Below are positions 45,810 to 54,633 of a stretch of DNA of 64,000 bases, one piece after another; position 1 is the first letter of the stretch, and every line of letters starts with the position of its first letter. The notes under the pieces are model-generated. The model ran no database searches. It was not told where the DNA came from and worked only from the letters and a program-made list of their open reading frames with translations. The translations under genes and the position numbers were made by a program. Source of the DNA: Brachybacterium endophyticum (GTDB lineage Bacteria > Actinomycetota > Actinomycetes > Actinomycetales > Dermabacteraceae); contig NZ_QFKX01000001.1 of the NCBI RefSeq assembly GCF_003130585.1, forward strand, positions 310,001-374,000, in the 5' to 3' direction.

Positions 45810-47577
45810 AGGCCTGCGGGAAGTTCCCTGCCATGCGCCCCTGCGCGTCGTCGTACTCCTCGGAGAAGAGCATGAGGTCGTTCCCGCACGCCAGCACGCG
45901 CTCCAGCAGCGTGCGGGCGTCCTCGGGGCGGCCTGCGCTCGCGTAGTACTCCACGAGCCAGAAGCAGCAGGCGAGGAACGGGTGCTCGGAACCGCTGAGC
46001 CCGTCCTGACCCTGCGTGCGGTAGCGCAGCACCAGCCCGCCCTCGGTCATCAGCTCCTGCTCGATGCGCCGCACCGTGGCCAGCATCCGCGGATCCTCCG
46101 GCGGCACGAAGCCCGTCCGCGAGATCTGCAGCAGGGACGCGTCGACCTCGCCGCTGCCGTAGGTCTGGGTGAACGCGCCGTCCGGCCCCACGCCCTCGCG
46201 GAGGATCTCCTCGCGCAGCTCGTCCCGCACCTGGCGCCAGGTCGCCACGAACTCCGGCTTCGCGTGCAGGCCGGCGCGCTCCACCGCGTCGATCCCGCAG
46301 TCGAACGCCGCCCAGGTCATCACCCGCGAATGCGTGAAGTACCCCGGCTCGCCCCGCATCTCCCACAGGCCCTGATCCTTCGTCCGCAGGTGCGATGCGG
46401 CGAAATCCAACAGCGTCCGCTGCAGCGACCACGACCACGTCGTCTCCTCGAGCCCCGCCTCGCGCATCGCGGCGAATGCGAGCATCACCTCGCCGATCAC
46501 GTCCCCCTGGTACTGGGTGACCGCCCCGTTTCCCACCCGCACCGGGCGTGAGTCCTCGTACCCCCGCAGATGCGACAGCTCGCTCTCGGGCAGCCACCGC
46601 TCCCCGGAGATCCCGTACATGATCTGCAGGTGCTCCGGGTCCCCGGCCATCGCCCGCAGCAGCCAGTCCCGCCACCCGATCGCCGCCTCCACGTGCCCGT
46701 GGGTCAGCAGCGCCTCGAGCGAGAGCGCCGCGTCCCGCAGCCAGCAGTACCGGTAGTCCCAGTTGCGCTCGCCCCCGAAGTCCTCGGGCAGGCTCGTGGT
46801 CGGCGCCGCCACCACACCACCGGCGATCACGTCGCTGAGCCCGTGCAGCACCAGCAGCGACCGCGTGACCTGCTCCCGGTAGCGCGGGTCGACCGCGACG
46901 TCCCCGAGCCACTCCCTCCAGGTCGCTGCGGTGCGCGCGATCGCGAGCCCCGGGTCGACGGCCCGCGGGACCGAGGTCCACGACTCGTGCCAGGTCATCG
47001 TCCAGGCCTGCTCCTCACCCGCCCGCAGGGTGTGGCGCCCGCGGTGCACGTGATCGCTCGCATCGAGCCCCGGCCCGCGGACCGCCAGCGCACTGCCGCC
47101 GGCGATCGCCGAGAGCACGGGCTCCCCGTGCGGACCCTCGACACGTCGCATCCACGGCACCACCGCCCCGTACTCGAAGCGGATCCGCAGCTGCTGCTCG
47201 ACCTCGACGCTGCCGGCCGTGCACTTCACCAGGCGCACCAGGTCGCTGCGCTCGTCGGCCGACGGGTCCTCGGCGGCCTCCTCCGCGGTGATGTCCGAGG
47301 GCATCATGTCGATGACCTGGGCGGTGCCCTCGGGCCCCTCCCACCTGGTCTCGAGGATCATCGTGCCCTCGAGGTACCGGCGGGAGGTGACCGTGCCGCC
47401 GCGGATCCCGAGCGTCCAGTGGCCGTTGGAGTCGTCGCCCAGCAGGGCGCACAGCGCCGCGGGGGAGTCGTAGCGCGGCATGCACAGCCAGTCGATGCGA
47501 CCCTCGCGGGTGACCAGCGCGGCGGCGCGCCGGTCGGCCAGCAGGGCATGGTCCTCGATCAGGCGATCTGCGTCCAT
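45739..47577 (-). CDS. GH15 family glycosidase (trehalase/glucoamylase-like)
   Basis: Encodes 612 residues, the usual length for actinobacterial cytoplasmic GH15 enzymes. The N-terminal LIEDHALLADRRAAALV and IDWLCMPRYDSPA are the trehalase-like substrate-binding part. The GH15 signature NWDYRYCWLRDAALSLEALL lies near residue 260. Later MRGEPGYFTHSRVMTWAAFDCG and SEEYDDAQGRMAGNFPQAFSH hold the acidic catalytic candidates. No signal peptide. It should cleave alpha-glucosides such as trehalose. The start at 47577 has CGGAGGGC, at rather short spacing. The final 24 codons are antisense to the end of the HNH gene. Confidence 0.88.
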   Translation of the reverse strand: MDADRLIEDHALLADRRAAALVTREGRIDWLCMPRYDSPAALCALLGDDSNGHWTLGIRGGTVTSRRYLEGTMILETRWEGPEGTAQVIDMMPSDITAEEAAEDPSADERSDLVRLVKCTAGSVEVEQQLRIRFEYGAVVPWMRRVEGPHGEPVLSAIAGGSALAVRGPGLDASDHVHRGRHTLRAGEEQAWTMTWHESWTSVPRAVDPGLAIARTAATWREWLGDVAVDPRYREQVTRSLLVLHGLSDVIAGGVVAAPTTSLPEDFGGERNWDYRYCWLRDAALSLEALLTHGHVEAAIGWRDWLLRAMAGDPEHLQIMYGISGERWLPESELSHLRGYEDSRPVRVGNGAVTQYQGDVIGEVMLAFAAMREAGLEETTWSWSLQRTLLDFAASHLRTKDQGLWEMRGEPGYFTHSRVMTWAAFDCGIDAVERAGLHAKPEFVATWRQVRDELREEILREGVGPDGAFTQTYGSGEVDASLLQISRTGFVPPEDPRMLATVRRIEQELMTEGGLVLRYRTQGQDGLSGSEHPFLACCFWLVEYYASAGRPEDARTLLERVLACGNDLMLFSEEYDDAQGRMAGNFPQAFSHLALVRAVDSLCLAEGDPGSR

Positions 47578-47597
47578 GCCCTCCGATTCTGCACCCG

Positions 47598-48581
47598 TCA
47601 CCGCCGCCGCGGCAGTCCGACGCCCGCGGTGACCCCGGCGGCGATCAAGGTGAGCAGGGCGCCGAGGATCGTCAGCAGGTGCAGCTGCGCGTCGGCCGAC
47701 GGTGCGACCACGTCCAGCAGCACCGAGCCGATGATCTGACCGGCGATGGTCGCCATCGCCAGGGTCAGCACGCCCAGCGGAGCGGCGAGCTTCGCACCGA
47801 GCGCGATGTAGAGGACGCCGATCGCCCCGCCCAGGTACAGCACCGGGTTCAGCGGCAGCGACGTCGGACCGTTCCCGGTCAGGAGCGCGTGCCCGAGAGC
47901 GACCAGGACCAGCACGGTCGTGCCGACCACGAAGTTCCCCAGGGTCGCGATCATCGAGTGCCCGGTGTGCTGGGAGACGCGGCCGTTGACCGCCTGCTGC
48001 AGCCCCATCGCGACACCCGCGACGATCGGCAGGGCGAGCAGGAACCACGGGGCGGTCAGGTGGACGCCCGCGGACATCGCGATCACCACGGACACCACCA
48101 TCAGCGCGGCACCCACGAGCCGCGGCACGGTCAGCGGCCGCACGCCGCCCGGGCCCAGGCCCGACCGGTCCACGACGAGACCGGTGACGGTCTGGCCGGC
48201 GACCACGCACACGATGAACAGGGCGACGCCGATCAGCGCGACCGTGAACGTCTGCCCCAGCACGAAGATCGACCCGCCCAGACCACCCAGGGCGAGCGGC
48301 CACGGCAGGGCGCCGCGGCGCAGGTCGGAGCCGAAGCGCGCGGCGCGCGCCCGCAGGTCGGCACGGGCCAGGACGATCACCACCACGATCACCAGGCCCG
48401 TGCCGAAGGAGATCGCCGAGGCCGTGAAGCCGTCGCCGATGTCGGAGGCCAGGCGGGCGTTGATCCGTGACTGCACCGCGGAGAGCAGACCCCCGCCGAC
48501 GGCGGCCGGCAGAGCCCAGCGCGGGGCGCGTTCCAAGGAGCGGGCGAGAGGGGAGGTGGGGTCCGAGTGTGGCGAGGTCAC
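47598..48581 (-). CDS. DMT superfamily transporter, YdcZ (DUF606) family
   Basis: Encodes 327 residues from GTG with ten predicted helices in two similar five-helix halves. VGGGLLSAVQSRINARLAS in the first half and AGVAMGLQQAVNGRVSQHTG in the second half are the repeated YdcZ signature (small-residue helix then QxxxNxRL). Halves of this family occur as separate small proteins in other bacteria; here they are fused. The substrate is unknown. TAGAGT eight bases before the GTG suggests a near-leaderless message. It precedes the GH15 gene by 20 bp on the same strand, so the two are probably co-transcribed. Confidence 0.82.
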   Translation of the reverse strand: MTSPHSDPTSPLARSLERAPRWALPAAVGGGLLSAVQSRINARLASDIGDGFTASAISFGTGLVIVVVIVLARADLRARAARFGSDLRRGALPWPLALGGLGGSIFVLGQTFTVALIGVALFIVCVVAGQTVTGLVVDRSGLGPGGVRPLTVPRLVGAALMVVSVVIAMSAGVHLTAPWFLLALPIVAGVAMGLQQAVNGRVSQHTGHSMIATLGNFVVGTTVLVLVALGHALLTGNGPTSLPLNPVLYLGGAIGVLYIALGAKLAAPLGVLTLAMATIAGQIIGSVLLDVVAPSADAQLHLLTILGALLTLIAAGVTAGVGLPRRR

Positions 48582-48639
48582 AGCGGTCCACTCTAGAGAT
48601 CCGTAGACTCGACACGTTCCCGATGCGAAGGAGTCGATC

Positions 48640-49047
48640 ATGACCGAGCAGTACGACGAGGACCTGAGCAACCTGACCGATCCGACTCCGTCGGAGCTCT
48701 CCGAGGAGAGCAGCATGGAGGCCGCGGTCGACGACGACGAGGACGCGGACCCGGACGCCCCCGATACCGAGGCGGAGGACCAGGGCCCGTCGACCGACGA
48801 CATCCTCGAGACCGAGCGCCCTCACGCGGAGGACGAGGAGGCGGCCGAGGTCGGCCTGACCGACGAGCTCACCGAGGACGACTCCGCGGCCGCCGAGCAG
48901 GGCAACCGCGACGGTGACGAGATGGTCTCCGAGGGCGAGGATCCCGAGGAGGTCTCCGAGCTCGGCGGCGACACCGAGGACATCGACGCCATCGGCGGGA
49001 TCGACGAGGACGAGGAGCGCCCGGCCCCGGGCGGCGACCTCGGGTGA
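48640..49047 (+). CDS. Small, very acidic protein of unknown function
   Basis: Encodes 135 residues with GAAGGAG before the ATG. Nearly 40% of residues are Asp or Glu, and there is no hydrophobic core, so it is probably disordered. The ends TEQYDEDLSNLTDP and DIDAIGGIDEDEE may be short conserved motifs. Similar acidic proteins accompany Nudix genes in related actinobacteria (recollection, not checked). It overlaps the Nudix gene by GTGA. TAGACT at 48604-48609 could be the -10. Confidence 0.6.
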   Translation: MTEQYDEDLSNLTDPTPSELSEESSMEAAVDDDEDADPDAPDTEAEDQGPSTDDILETERPHAEDEEAAEVGLTDELTEDDSAAAEQGNRDGDEMVSEGEDPEEVSELGGDTEDIDAIGGIDEDEERPAPGGDLG

Positions 49048-49529
49048 GCCTGGCGCACTCGCTCGGCCCCCGCGTCGGGGTGAAGGCGCTGATCATGCGC
49101 GAGGGCGCGATCCTGATGAACCGCTCCGACGTCGAGGGGCACGAGGTCTACGACCTGCCCGGCGGAGGCCAGGAGTACGGTGAGACGCAGGCCGACGCCC
49201 TGGTGCGCGAGTGCGCCGAGGAGATCGGCGCCCGCGTGCGCGTGCACGGCGTGGCCTGCCTGTGGGAGTTCATCACCACGACCGACGGCTTCCTGCGAGA
49301 GCCCATCGAGCTCTTGCACCAGCTCAACGTCGGCTTCTGGTGCGGTCTGGAACCGGGCGAGGAGCCCCGCGCGGAGGCCAGCACGTCCATGGACACCTGG
49401 CAGGTGGGGACCTCGTGGCTCCCCGTCGCCGAGCTGGACCGCTTCGATGTCCGACCCCGGGCCGTGGCCGATTGGCTGCAGGCCGACCCGTCGATCCGGC
49501 CCGTCGGGCTGGGCGTCGTCGAGCTGTAG
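49044..49529 (+). CDS. Nudix hydrolase
   Basis: Encodes 161 residues from GTG overlapping the previous stop. The Nudix box fits exactly: Gly41, five residues, Glu47, seven residues, then RECAEEIGA at 55-63. The surrounding YDLPGGGQEYGET is typical. It hydrolyses a nucleoside diphosphate linked to some group X in the cytoplasm; the substrate is not known. FITTTDGFLREPIELLHQLNVGFWC suggests the subgroup that handles extended substrates. Part of a run with the acidic protein and, after 12 bp, the MgtC protein. Confidence 0.9.
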   Translation: MSLAHSLGPRVGVKALIMREGAILMNRSDVEGHEVYDLPGGGQEYGETQADALVRECAEEIGARVRVHGVACLWEFITTTDGFLREPIELLHQLNVGFWCGLEPGEEPRAEASTSMDTWQVGTSWLPVAELDRFDVRPRAVADWLQADPSIRPVGLGVVEL

Positions 49530-49541
49530 GAGGGAACACGC

Positions 49542-50279
49542 ATGGATCCCCTGGTGGGAGTGGTGCAGAAGACGAGCCTGGTCGAGGTCGAGCTGCTCAT
49601 GGCGACCTTCGTCCTGTGCTCGCTGATCGGCCTCGAGCGGCAGATGCGCCAGAAGAGCGCCGGCTACCGCACGCACGTGCTCGTGGGCCTCGGCTCCTGC
49701 GCGTTCACCCTGGTCTCGGCCTACGGCTTCGCCGCCGTGCTCGGGGACGAGGTCAACCTCGACCCCTCGAGGATCGCCGCCCAGATCGTCTCGGGCATCG
49801 GGTTCCTGGGCGCGGGCGTGATCTTCAAGGGCCGCTCCATGGTGCGCGGGCTGACCACGGCCGCGACGGTCTGGGTGTCGGCCGCCGTGGGCATGGCCTG
49901 CGGCAGCGGCATGCTCTCCCTCGGCATCACGCTGACGGCCCTGCACCTGATCACGCTGTTCCTGGTGGCGCCGCTCGTGCGGCAGCTGCCCGGCCCCGAC
50001 GCCCGCCGCCTGCTGCGCGTGACCTACGTCGACGGCAAGGGCGTCCTGCGCGACGTGCTCGCGACCGCGACCTCGCTGGGCTTCGCGAACTCGATCCAGA
50101 GCTCCCGCCGCACCACCGCCCCCGACGAGCGCCCGACGATCGTCATGGACATCCGCTTCATCGGCCGTCCGCCCGTGCGCGACCTGATCCCGCCGCTGAT
50201 GGAGCTGAAGGGTGTGGAGAAGGTCTCGCTCGCCAAGAGCGGCGCCCGCAGGAGCGAGGACGACAGCGACGACGACTGA
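49542..50279 (+). CDS. MgtC/SapB family membrane protein
   Basis: Encodes 245 residues. The N-terminal half has four or five helices with the MgtC signatures LIGLERQMRQKSAGYRTH, LVGLGSCAF and ARIAAQIVSGIGFLGAGVIF-like text (here SRIAAQIVSGIGFLGAG), then GLTTAATVWVSAAVG. The C-terminal soluble part (about 155-245) resembles an ACT-like domain. MgtC proteins help bacteria cope with low magnesium and modulate ATP synthase or other targets. AGGAGGG precedes the ATG. It lies directly after the Nudix gene, which suggests one transcript. Confidence 0.9.
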   Translation: MDPLVGVVQKTSLVEVELLMATFVLCSLIGLERQMRQKSAGYRTHVLVGLGSCAFTLVSAYGFAAVLGDEVNLDPSRIAAQIVSGIGFLGAGVIFKGRSMVRGLTTAATVWVSAAVGMACGSGMLSLGITLTALHLITLFLVAPLVRQLPGPDARRLLRVTYVDGKGVLRDVLATATSLGFANSIQSSRRTTAPDERPTIVMDIRFIGRPPVRDLIPPLMELKGVEKVSLAKSGARRSEDDSDDD

Positions 50280-50338
50280 GCACCGCACACCCTGACCCGA
50301 CCGCCCGACGACCATCCCGCGACGCACGAGGAGCCCCC

Positions 50339-51187
50339 ATGACCACCGCACCCTCCCTCTCCTTCCATGACGGCCGTTCCATCCCGCAGCTGGGCTACGG
50401 GGTCTGGCAGGTCGAGTCCGACGTCGCCGCCGACGTCGTGGGGAAGGCGTTCGAGGCGGGATACCGCCACGTCGACACCGCCCGCGGCTACAACAATGAG
50501 GACGGGGTGGGGCGTGCGCTCGCCGCCTCGGGCCTCGAGCGCGACGAGTACTTCGTGACCTCGAAGTGCCCGAACCAGGACCAGGGGCGCGAGAACACGC
50601 TGCGCTCCTTCGACGCCACCATGGCCGACCTCGGTCTCGAGCAGCTCGACCTCTACCTGATCCACTGGCCGGCGCCGTCGAAGGGCCTCGCCCTGGAGAC
50701 CTGGAAGACCTTCGTCGAGCTGCAGGAGCAGGGACGCATCCGCTCCATCGGCGTCTCGAACTTCCGCGTCGAGGACCTCGAGAAGGTCGAGGCGGAGACG
50801 GGTGTGCTCCCCGTGCTCAACCAGATCGAGCTGCATCCCTACTTCAACCAGCCCGAGCTGCGTGAGTTCCACGCGAGCAAGGGCATCGTCACCGAGTCCT
50901 GGTCCCCGCTGGGCCAGGGCGGCGGGGAGCTCGAGGATCCGGTGGTCACCGAGATCGCCGAGGCCCACGGGGCCGACGCCGGCCAGGTCTTGATCGCGTG
51001 GAACCTGGCGCTGGGCAACGTCGTGATCCCGAAGTCGGAGACCCCGAAGCGGATCGTCTCGAACTTCGAGTCCCTCGACCTCACCCTCACCGAGGAGGAG
51101 ATCGTGCGGATCACCGCCCTGCACAAGGGGGAGGACGGACGCCAGGGGCTGCACCCCGCCGAGTTCGCGGGCAAGCAGGGTCGCTGA
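50339..51187 (+). CDS. Aldo/keto reductase
   Basis: Encodes 282 residues; GAGGAG precedes the ATG. The catalytic tetrad is visible: Asp and Tyr in VDTARGYNNEDGVGRAL, Lys in FVTSKCPNQDQG, and His in LYLIHWPAPSKG. The NADPH-binding C-terminal part contains VIPKSETPKRIVSNF. The layout is AKR5-like (2,5-diketo-gluconate reductase group). The lysine loop SKCPNQDQG is longer and more polar than the common SKLW form. It reduces small aldehydes or ketones; the physiological substrate is not known. Confidence 0.92.
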   Translation: MTTAPSLSFHDGRSIPQLGYGVWQVESDVAADVVGKAFEAGYRHVDTARGYNNEDGVGRALAASGLERDEYFVTSKCPNQDQGRENTLRSFDATMADLGLEQLDLYLIHWPAPSKGLALETWKTFVELQEQGRIRSIGVSNFRVEDLEKVEAETGVLPVLNQIELHPYFNQPELREFHASKGIVTESWSPLGQGGGELEDPVVTEIAEAHGADAGQVLIAWNLALGNVVIPKSETPKRIVSNFESLDLTLTEEEIVRITALHKGEDGRQGLHPAEFAGKQGR

Positions 51188-51227
51188 GGGCAGGTCGCTC
51201 GCGGGCCTGACCGCCTAGGGTCGGAGC

Positions 51228-52085
51228 ATGGAGCCCGCGACCCCACCCACGTCGACACAGACCTCGTCGACCCCGCCCTCGTCCGCCCGGCCGTCGGCCA
51301 TCCCGACCGCCGCCGCGCCGACCGGGACGGCGGTGTGCTGGTGTCTTCTGGACGGGGCCGGGCGCGAGGCCTCCGCGCACGATCCTGAACGGCCGCTCTA
51401 TGCGGCCAGCACGATCAAGCTGCACGTGCTGCTGGCCGCTCTGCACGTCGCGGACGACGGGGACCTCGACCTCGAGGCCGAGGTCCCCTCGACCCGCAGC
51501 TTCACCGGGGCCGACGGTCGTCCCTTCACGCTCGCCGGTGACCACCTCGATCCCACTCACCCCGCCGAGGGCGAGGGGATCCGGGTCGCCGACCTGCTGG
51601 CCCGCATGATCGACCGGTCGAGCAACGAGGCCACCGACCACGTGCTCTCGCTGGTGGGTCCCGGGACGGTCACCGAGGTGATCGGCGACCTGGGCCTCGA
51701 GGCCACGCGGGTCGAGCGCATGATCGGCGACGCCGCGGCGCTCGAGCAGGGGCTGACCAACGAGACCTGCGCACGGGACCTCGCCCGCACCCTGCGGGTG
51801 CTGGTGCGCGGGGACGGTCTGAGCGCATCCGCGCGCGAGCTCGCCCGTGCCGCCCTCGCCGCTCAGCAGATCCGCATCGTCGCGACCGGTCTGCGCCCCG
51901 AGGTCCCGAGCTTCTCGAAGTCCGGATGGGTCGAGGGGTACCGGCACGACGTCGCCGCCCTCGGGGATCCCGAGGGCGGCGACGTGCGCGTGCTCGCGGT
52001 GATGACCGGCGGTCTCGCGCAGGCGCGGGCCGATGCGGAGATCACGCGCCTGGCCCGCGCGCTGCTGCCCGATCTCGCGGGCTGA
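51228..52085 (+). CDS. Serine hydrolase of the class A beta-lactamase fold
   Basis: Encodes 285 residues. The penicillin-binding fold motifs are in order: SxxK as Ser61-Thr-Ile-Lys64 (YAASTIKLHVLL), SSN at 131-133 in place of SDN, and KSG at 231-233 in place of KTG. A class A-type Glu166 is not obvious. There is no signal peptide, only a Thr/Ser/Pro-rich start, so this is unlikely to be an exported beta-lactamase. It may be a cytoplasmic esterase or peptidase. It lies next to an NlpC/P60 and dipeptide-epimerase set (convergent, 15 bp between stops). Confidence 0.8.
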   Translation: MEPATPPTSTQTSSTPPSSARPSAIPTAAAPTGTAVCWCLLDGAGREASAHDPERPLYAASTIKLHVLLAALHVADDGDLDLEAEVPSTRSFTGADGRPFTLAGDHLDPTHPAEGEGIRVADLLARMIDRSSNEATDHVLSLVGPGTVTEVIGDLGLEATRVERMIGDAAALEQGLTNETCARDLARTLRVLVRGDGLSASARELARAALAAQQIRIVATGLRPEVPSFSKSGWVEGYRHDVAALGDPEGGDVRVLAVMTGGLAQARADAEITRLARALLPDLAG

Positions 52086-52100
52086 ACCGTTCCGGGAGGG

Positions 52101-53327
52101 TCAGCTCGTCGCGAGCTCGACCCGGCGGGCTCCGGCGTACTCGCCGTCGGTGTCGTACTCGCTCAGCGAGACCACCTCGACGCTCCGGGCCGCGTTCGGG
52201 GCCTGCATGATCATGTTGTCCCCCACGTACAGCGCGACGTGGCGGATGGACTCGGCGCCGGGCTCGGTCGAGAAGAACACGAGGTCCCCGCGCTGCAGGT
52301 CCTCCCGTTCGACGGACTCCAGGCCCGAGTGCCGCATCTGGTCGCCGGCGTCGCGATCGAGCGTGATCCCGTGGTGGTGGAACAACGTGTAGGTGTAGCC
52401 GGAGCAGTCGTACCCGTAGGCGCTCACACCCGCCCACAGGTAGCGAAGGCCCAGGAACCTCTCGCCGGTGGCGATGATGTCCTCCACCGTGGGAAGCGGG
52501 GGCTTCTCGCCGTGCTCGCGCACCACCACGTCCTCGATCGGCAGCAGGGCTCGTCCGGCGCCCGGCACGGCGACCTCGACGCTGTCGCGGTGCTGTCCGG
52601 TCACCGGCAGGATCGTGTCGAAGGAGACCGGCAGCTCGACGCCGCCGCCCTTGCGCGGGGTGGTGAGCGTGCTGGTCAGCGCGGTGACGGTCGCGGTCGA
52701 GGCGTAGGTGACGCGCTCGGCGAAGTCCTCGTCGACCACCAGGTGGGCCAGGGGCACCCAGCCGGGGTAGCCGCGCTCGTCCCGCGGGGTGCCCTGGGCG
52801 GTCACGACGATGTGCGCCCAGTCCTCGTCGACCTCGTCGACGATGACCTCGCTGCCCAGCACCGCCTGTGACTCGAGCTTGCCCGTGAGCCACTTGCGGG
52901 TCTCCTCGTCGGGCATCTTCGCGTTCCAGGCGTCCAGGTCCACCGGCGTGGAGACGGCGCCGTCGTCGATGCCCTCGCGGTTCGTGCGCGGGTCCACCCA
53001 CAGCGTGGTCGCCGTGACCTTGACGTGCGCGGTCTCGCCGGCCTCGGGTGCGCGACCGTGGTCGCGGCCGTGGCCGTGTCCACCGCCATGACCGTGGCCG
53101 CCGCCGTGGCCGTGTCCACCACCGTGGCCGTGGCCGCCGCCGCGGTGAGCGGGCGCCGCCGAGGCGGCGGAGGCGCCGGCGAGGCTCGCGAGGCCGACGG
53201 CGCCGGTCGCGGCCAGACGCAGGCCCGTGCGGCGGCTGAGCCGCCCTGTGTCGGCGCGGCCGGTGGTGTCCGCGGCGTCGGGGGTCTGCGTGGGATCGGG
53301 ACGGGACATGTGGTTCTGGGCGGACAT
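52101..53327 (-). CDS. Secreted NlpC/P60 (C40) peptidase with N-terminal SH3-like domains
   Basis: Encodes 408 residues; GAAGGAG precedes the ATG at 53327. A Tat-like signal (LSRRTGLRLAATGAVGLA ... ASAAPA) is followed by a His/Gly-repeat linker at 61-91. Two SH3-like domains (about 100-275) precede the catalytic domain with Cys308 (YDCSGYTYTLF), His363 (IRHVALYVG) and a Gln in the usual third position (MIMQAP). The arrangement resembles B. subtilis YkfC, a gamma-D-glutamyl-L-diamino-acid endopeptidase that releases L-Ala-D-Glu from murein peptides. The dipeptide epimerase gene just upstream on the same strand supports that role. Unlike YkfC it appears to be exported. Confidence 0.88.
   Translation of the reverse strand: MSAQNHMSRPDPTQTPDAADTTGRADTGRLSRRTGLRLAATGAVGLASLAGASAASAAPAHRGGGHGHGGGHGHGGGHGHGGGHGHGRDHGRAPEAGETAHVKVTATTLWVDPRTNREGIDDGAVSTPVDLDAWNAKMPDEETRKWLTGKLESQAVLGSEVIVDEVDEDWAHIVVTAQGTPRDERGYPGWVPLAHLVVDEDFAERVTYASTATVTALTSTLTTPRKGGGVELPVSFDTILPVTGQHRDSVEVAVPGAGRALLPIEDVVVREHGEKPPLPTVEDIIATGERFLGLRYLWAGVSAYGYDCSGYTYTLFHHHGITLDRDAGDQMRHSGLESVEREDLQRGDLVFFSTEPGAESIRHVALYVGDNMIMQAPNAARSVEVVSLSEYDTDGEYAGARRVELATS
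53055..53147 (-). repeat. His/Gly-repeat tract inside the NlpC/P60 gene
   Basis: 18-bp units encode GGGHGH four times, then RDHGRA. The tract sits directly after the signal peptide, as in the sialidase at 3111-3197. Copy number could differ between strains. Confidence 0.85.
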
Positions 53328-53433
53328 CAGTGTCTCCTTCAGGGAGTGCGGGTCGGCACGCTGGGGCGGGGAGCGGTCATCGCTCCGTGCGGCGCGCCCT
53401 TCGGGTCCTGCAGATGGGGACTGCCGATCTGGT

Positions 53434-54594
53434 TCACGTATCACCCCCGGTCCCCTCAGCGTCCTGCGTCGGCGCGAGCATCGCAAGGCCCAGCCCCGGT
53501 CCGCCCACCAGTTCGAGCTCGGCGCCGCGCTGGCGGTATCCGCCCGACGGTGCCGTGGAGGTGAACCAGGCCGGGGGGTCCAGGTCGATCAGGGCGATCG
53601 CCGGATGGGCGAAGGCCAGGTGCGCCGCGGCGGTGATCGAGATCCGCGGCTCCATCATCGAGCCCACCATGCAGGCGATGCCGGCCTCGAGGGCGACGTC
53701 GGCCACCGCGAGCGCGCCGCGCAGGCCGCCGGTCTTGGCGAGCTTGATGTTCAGCAGGTCGGCGGCGCCCGCGTCGACGATGCGGCGGGCGTCCTCCGCG
53801 CTCCAGACGGCCTCGTCGGCCATCACCGGGGTCGCGACCTCCGCGCGCACGCGGGCGAGCCCGGCGATGTCGCCTGCCGGCACGGGCTGCTCGACCAGCT
53901 CGATCGGCAGGCCGTCGCGCTCGAAGCCGCTGATGATGCTGATCGCCTCGGCGGCCTTCCAGCCCTGGTTCGCATCCAGTCGCAGGGTGGCCTGTGGTGC
54001 GGCCTCCATCACCGCGTCCAGTCGTCGACGGTCCTGCTCGATGTCCTGGCCCAGCTTGATCTTCAGGATCTGCTCGCCGCCCGCGACCGCCTCGGCCGCG
54101 CGGGAGGCCATCACGGCGGGGTCCTCGAGGGAGATCGTCATGTCGTTGGTCAGGTGGCCGCAGGAGTGGCCGCCCAGCAGCTCGACCAGCGGCAGGCGTT
54201 CGACGCGCGCGGCGGCGTCGTGGAGGGCGACGTCCAGGGACGCCTTCGCGCTGGTGCTGCCGGGGACCGCGGTGGCGATCCGGCGGGAGAGCTCGGCGAG
54301 GTGCCCGTCGGCCCCCTCGAGGGCCCCGCGCAGGGGACCGGTGAGGCAGGCGGCGATCGAGTCGGCCGATTCGCCGGTGACCGCGACGGTCTCGGCCGAG
54401 GACCCCTGGCCGACGGTCCCGTCGGCCAGCTCGACCTCGGCGACCACGTAGTGCACGGCCTCGGTGCGCCTCGCGGCGGTGACGAACGGCCGCTTGAGCG
54501 GCGCCAGGTGACGATGGTGACGCACGGCGACGACGTGCAGGGCGGGGTCGAGCAGCGTCGGTGCGGCGGGTGCGGGCGAGGTCTGCGGGATCAT
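53434..54594 (-). CDS. Enolase-superfamily dipeptide epimerase (L-Ala-D/L-Glu epimerase type)
   Basis: Encodes 386 residues. The muconate-lactonizing subgroup residues are in place: Lys178 and Lys180 (LKIKLG), metal ligands Asp207 (LDANQGW), Glu235 (ELVEQP) and Asp260 (MADEAVW), and the opposite Lys in LLNIKLAKTGG. Asp337 and Asp339 (IDLDPPAW) match the DxD that binds the dipeptide amino group in Ala-Glu epimerases. The reaction converts L-Ala-D-Glu from murein into L-Ala-L-Glu, which peptidases can degrade. The gene lies between the DUF819 transporter (39 bp upstream) and the NlpC/P60 enzyme (106 bp downstream), all on one strand. Confidence 0.9.
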   Translation of the reverse strand: MIPQTSPAPAAPTLLDPALHVVAVRHHRHLAPLKRPFVTAARRTEAVHYVVAEVELADGTVGQGSSAETVAVTGESADSIAACLTGPLRGALEGADGHLAELSRRIATAVPGSTSAKASLDVALHDAAARVERLPLVELLGGHSCGHLTNDMTISLEDPAVMASRAAEAVAGGEQILKIKLGQDIEQDRRRLDAVMEAAPQATLRLDANQGWKAAEAISIISGFERDGLPIELVEQPVPAGDIAGLARVRAEVATPVMADEAVWSAEDARRIVDAGAADLLNIKLAKTGGLRGALAVADVALEAGIACMVGSMMEPRISITAAAHLAFAHPAIALIDLDPPAWFTSTAPSGGYRQRGAELELVGGPGLGLAMLAPTQDAEGTGGDT

Positions 54595-54633
54595 CGCTCT
54601 CCTTCCGGGGTCATCGGATGCTGGCGCGTGCGC

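Noticed and set aside
48592-48607. TCTAG-AGATCC-GTAGA as a fourth BlaI-type operator
   Set aside because: The spacer is six rather than five bases, the left arm has a mismatch at the key C, and the flanking genes have no copper link.
53328-53433. A c-di-AMP (ydaO-type) riboswitch ahead of the NlpC/P60 gene
   Set aside because: Only 106 bp separate it from the epimerase gene, and the conserved ydaO sequence blocks are not seen.
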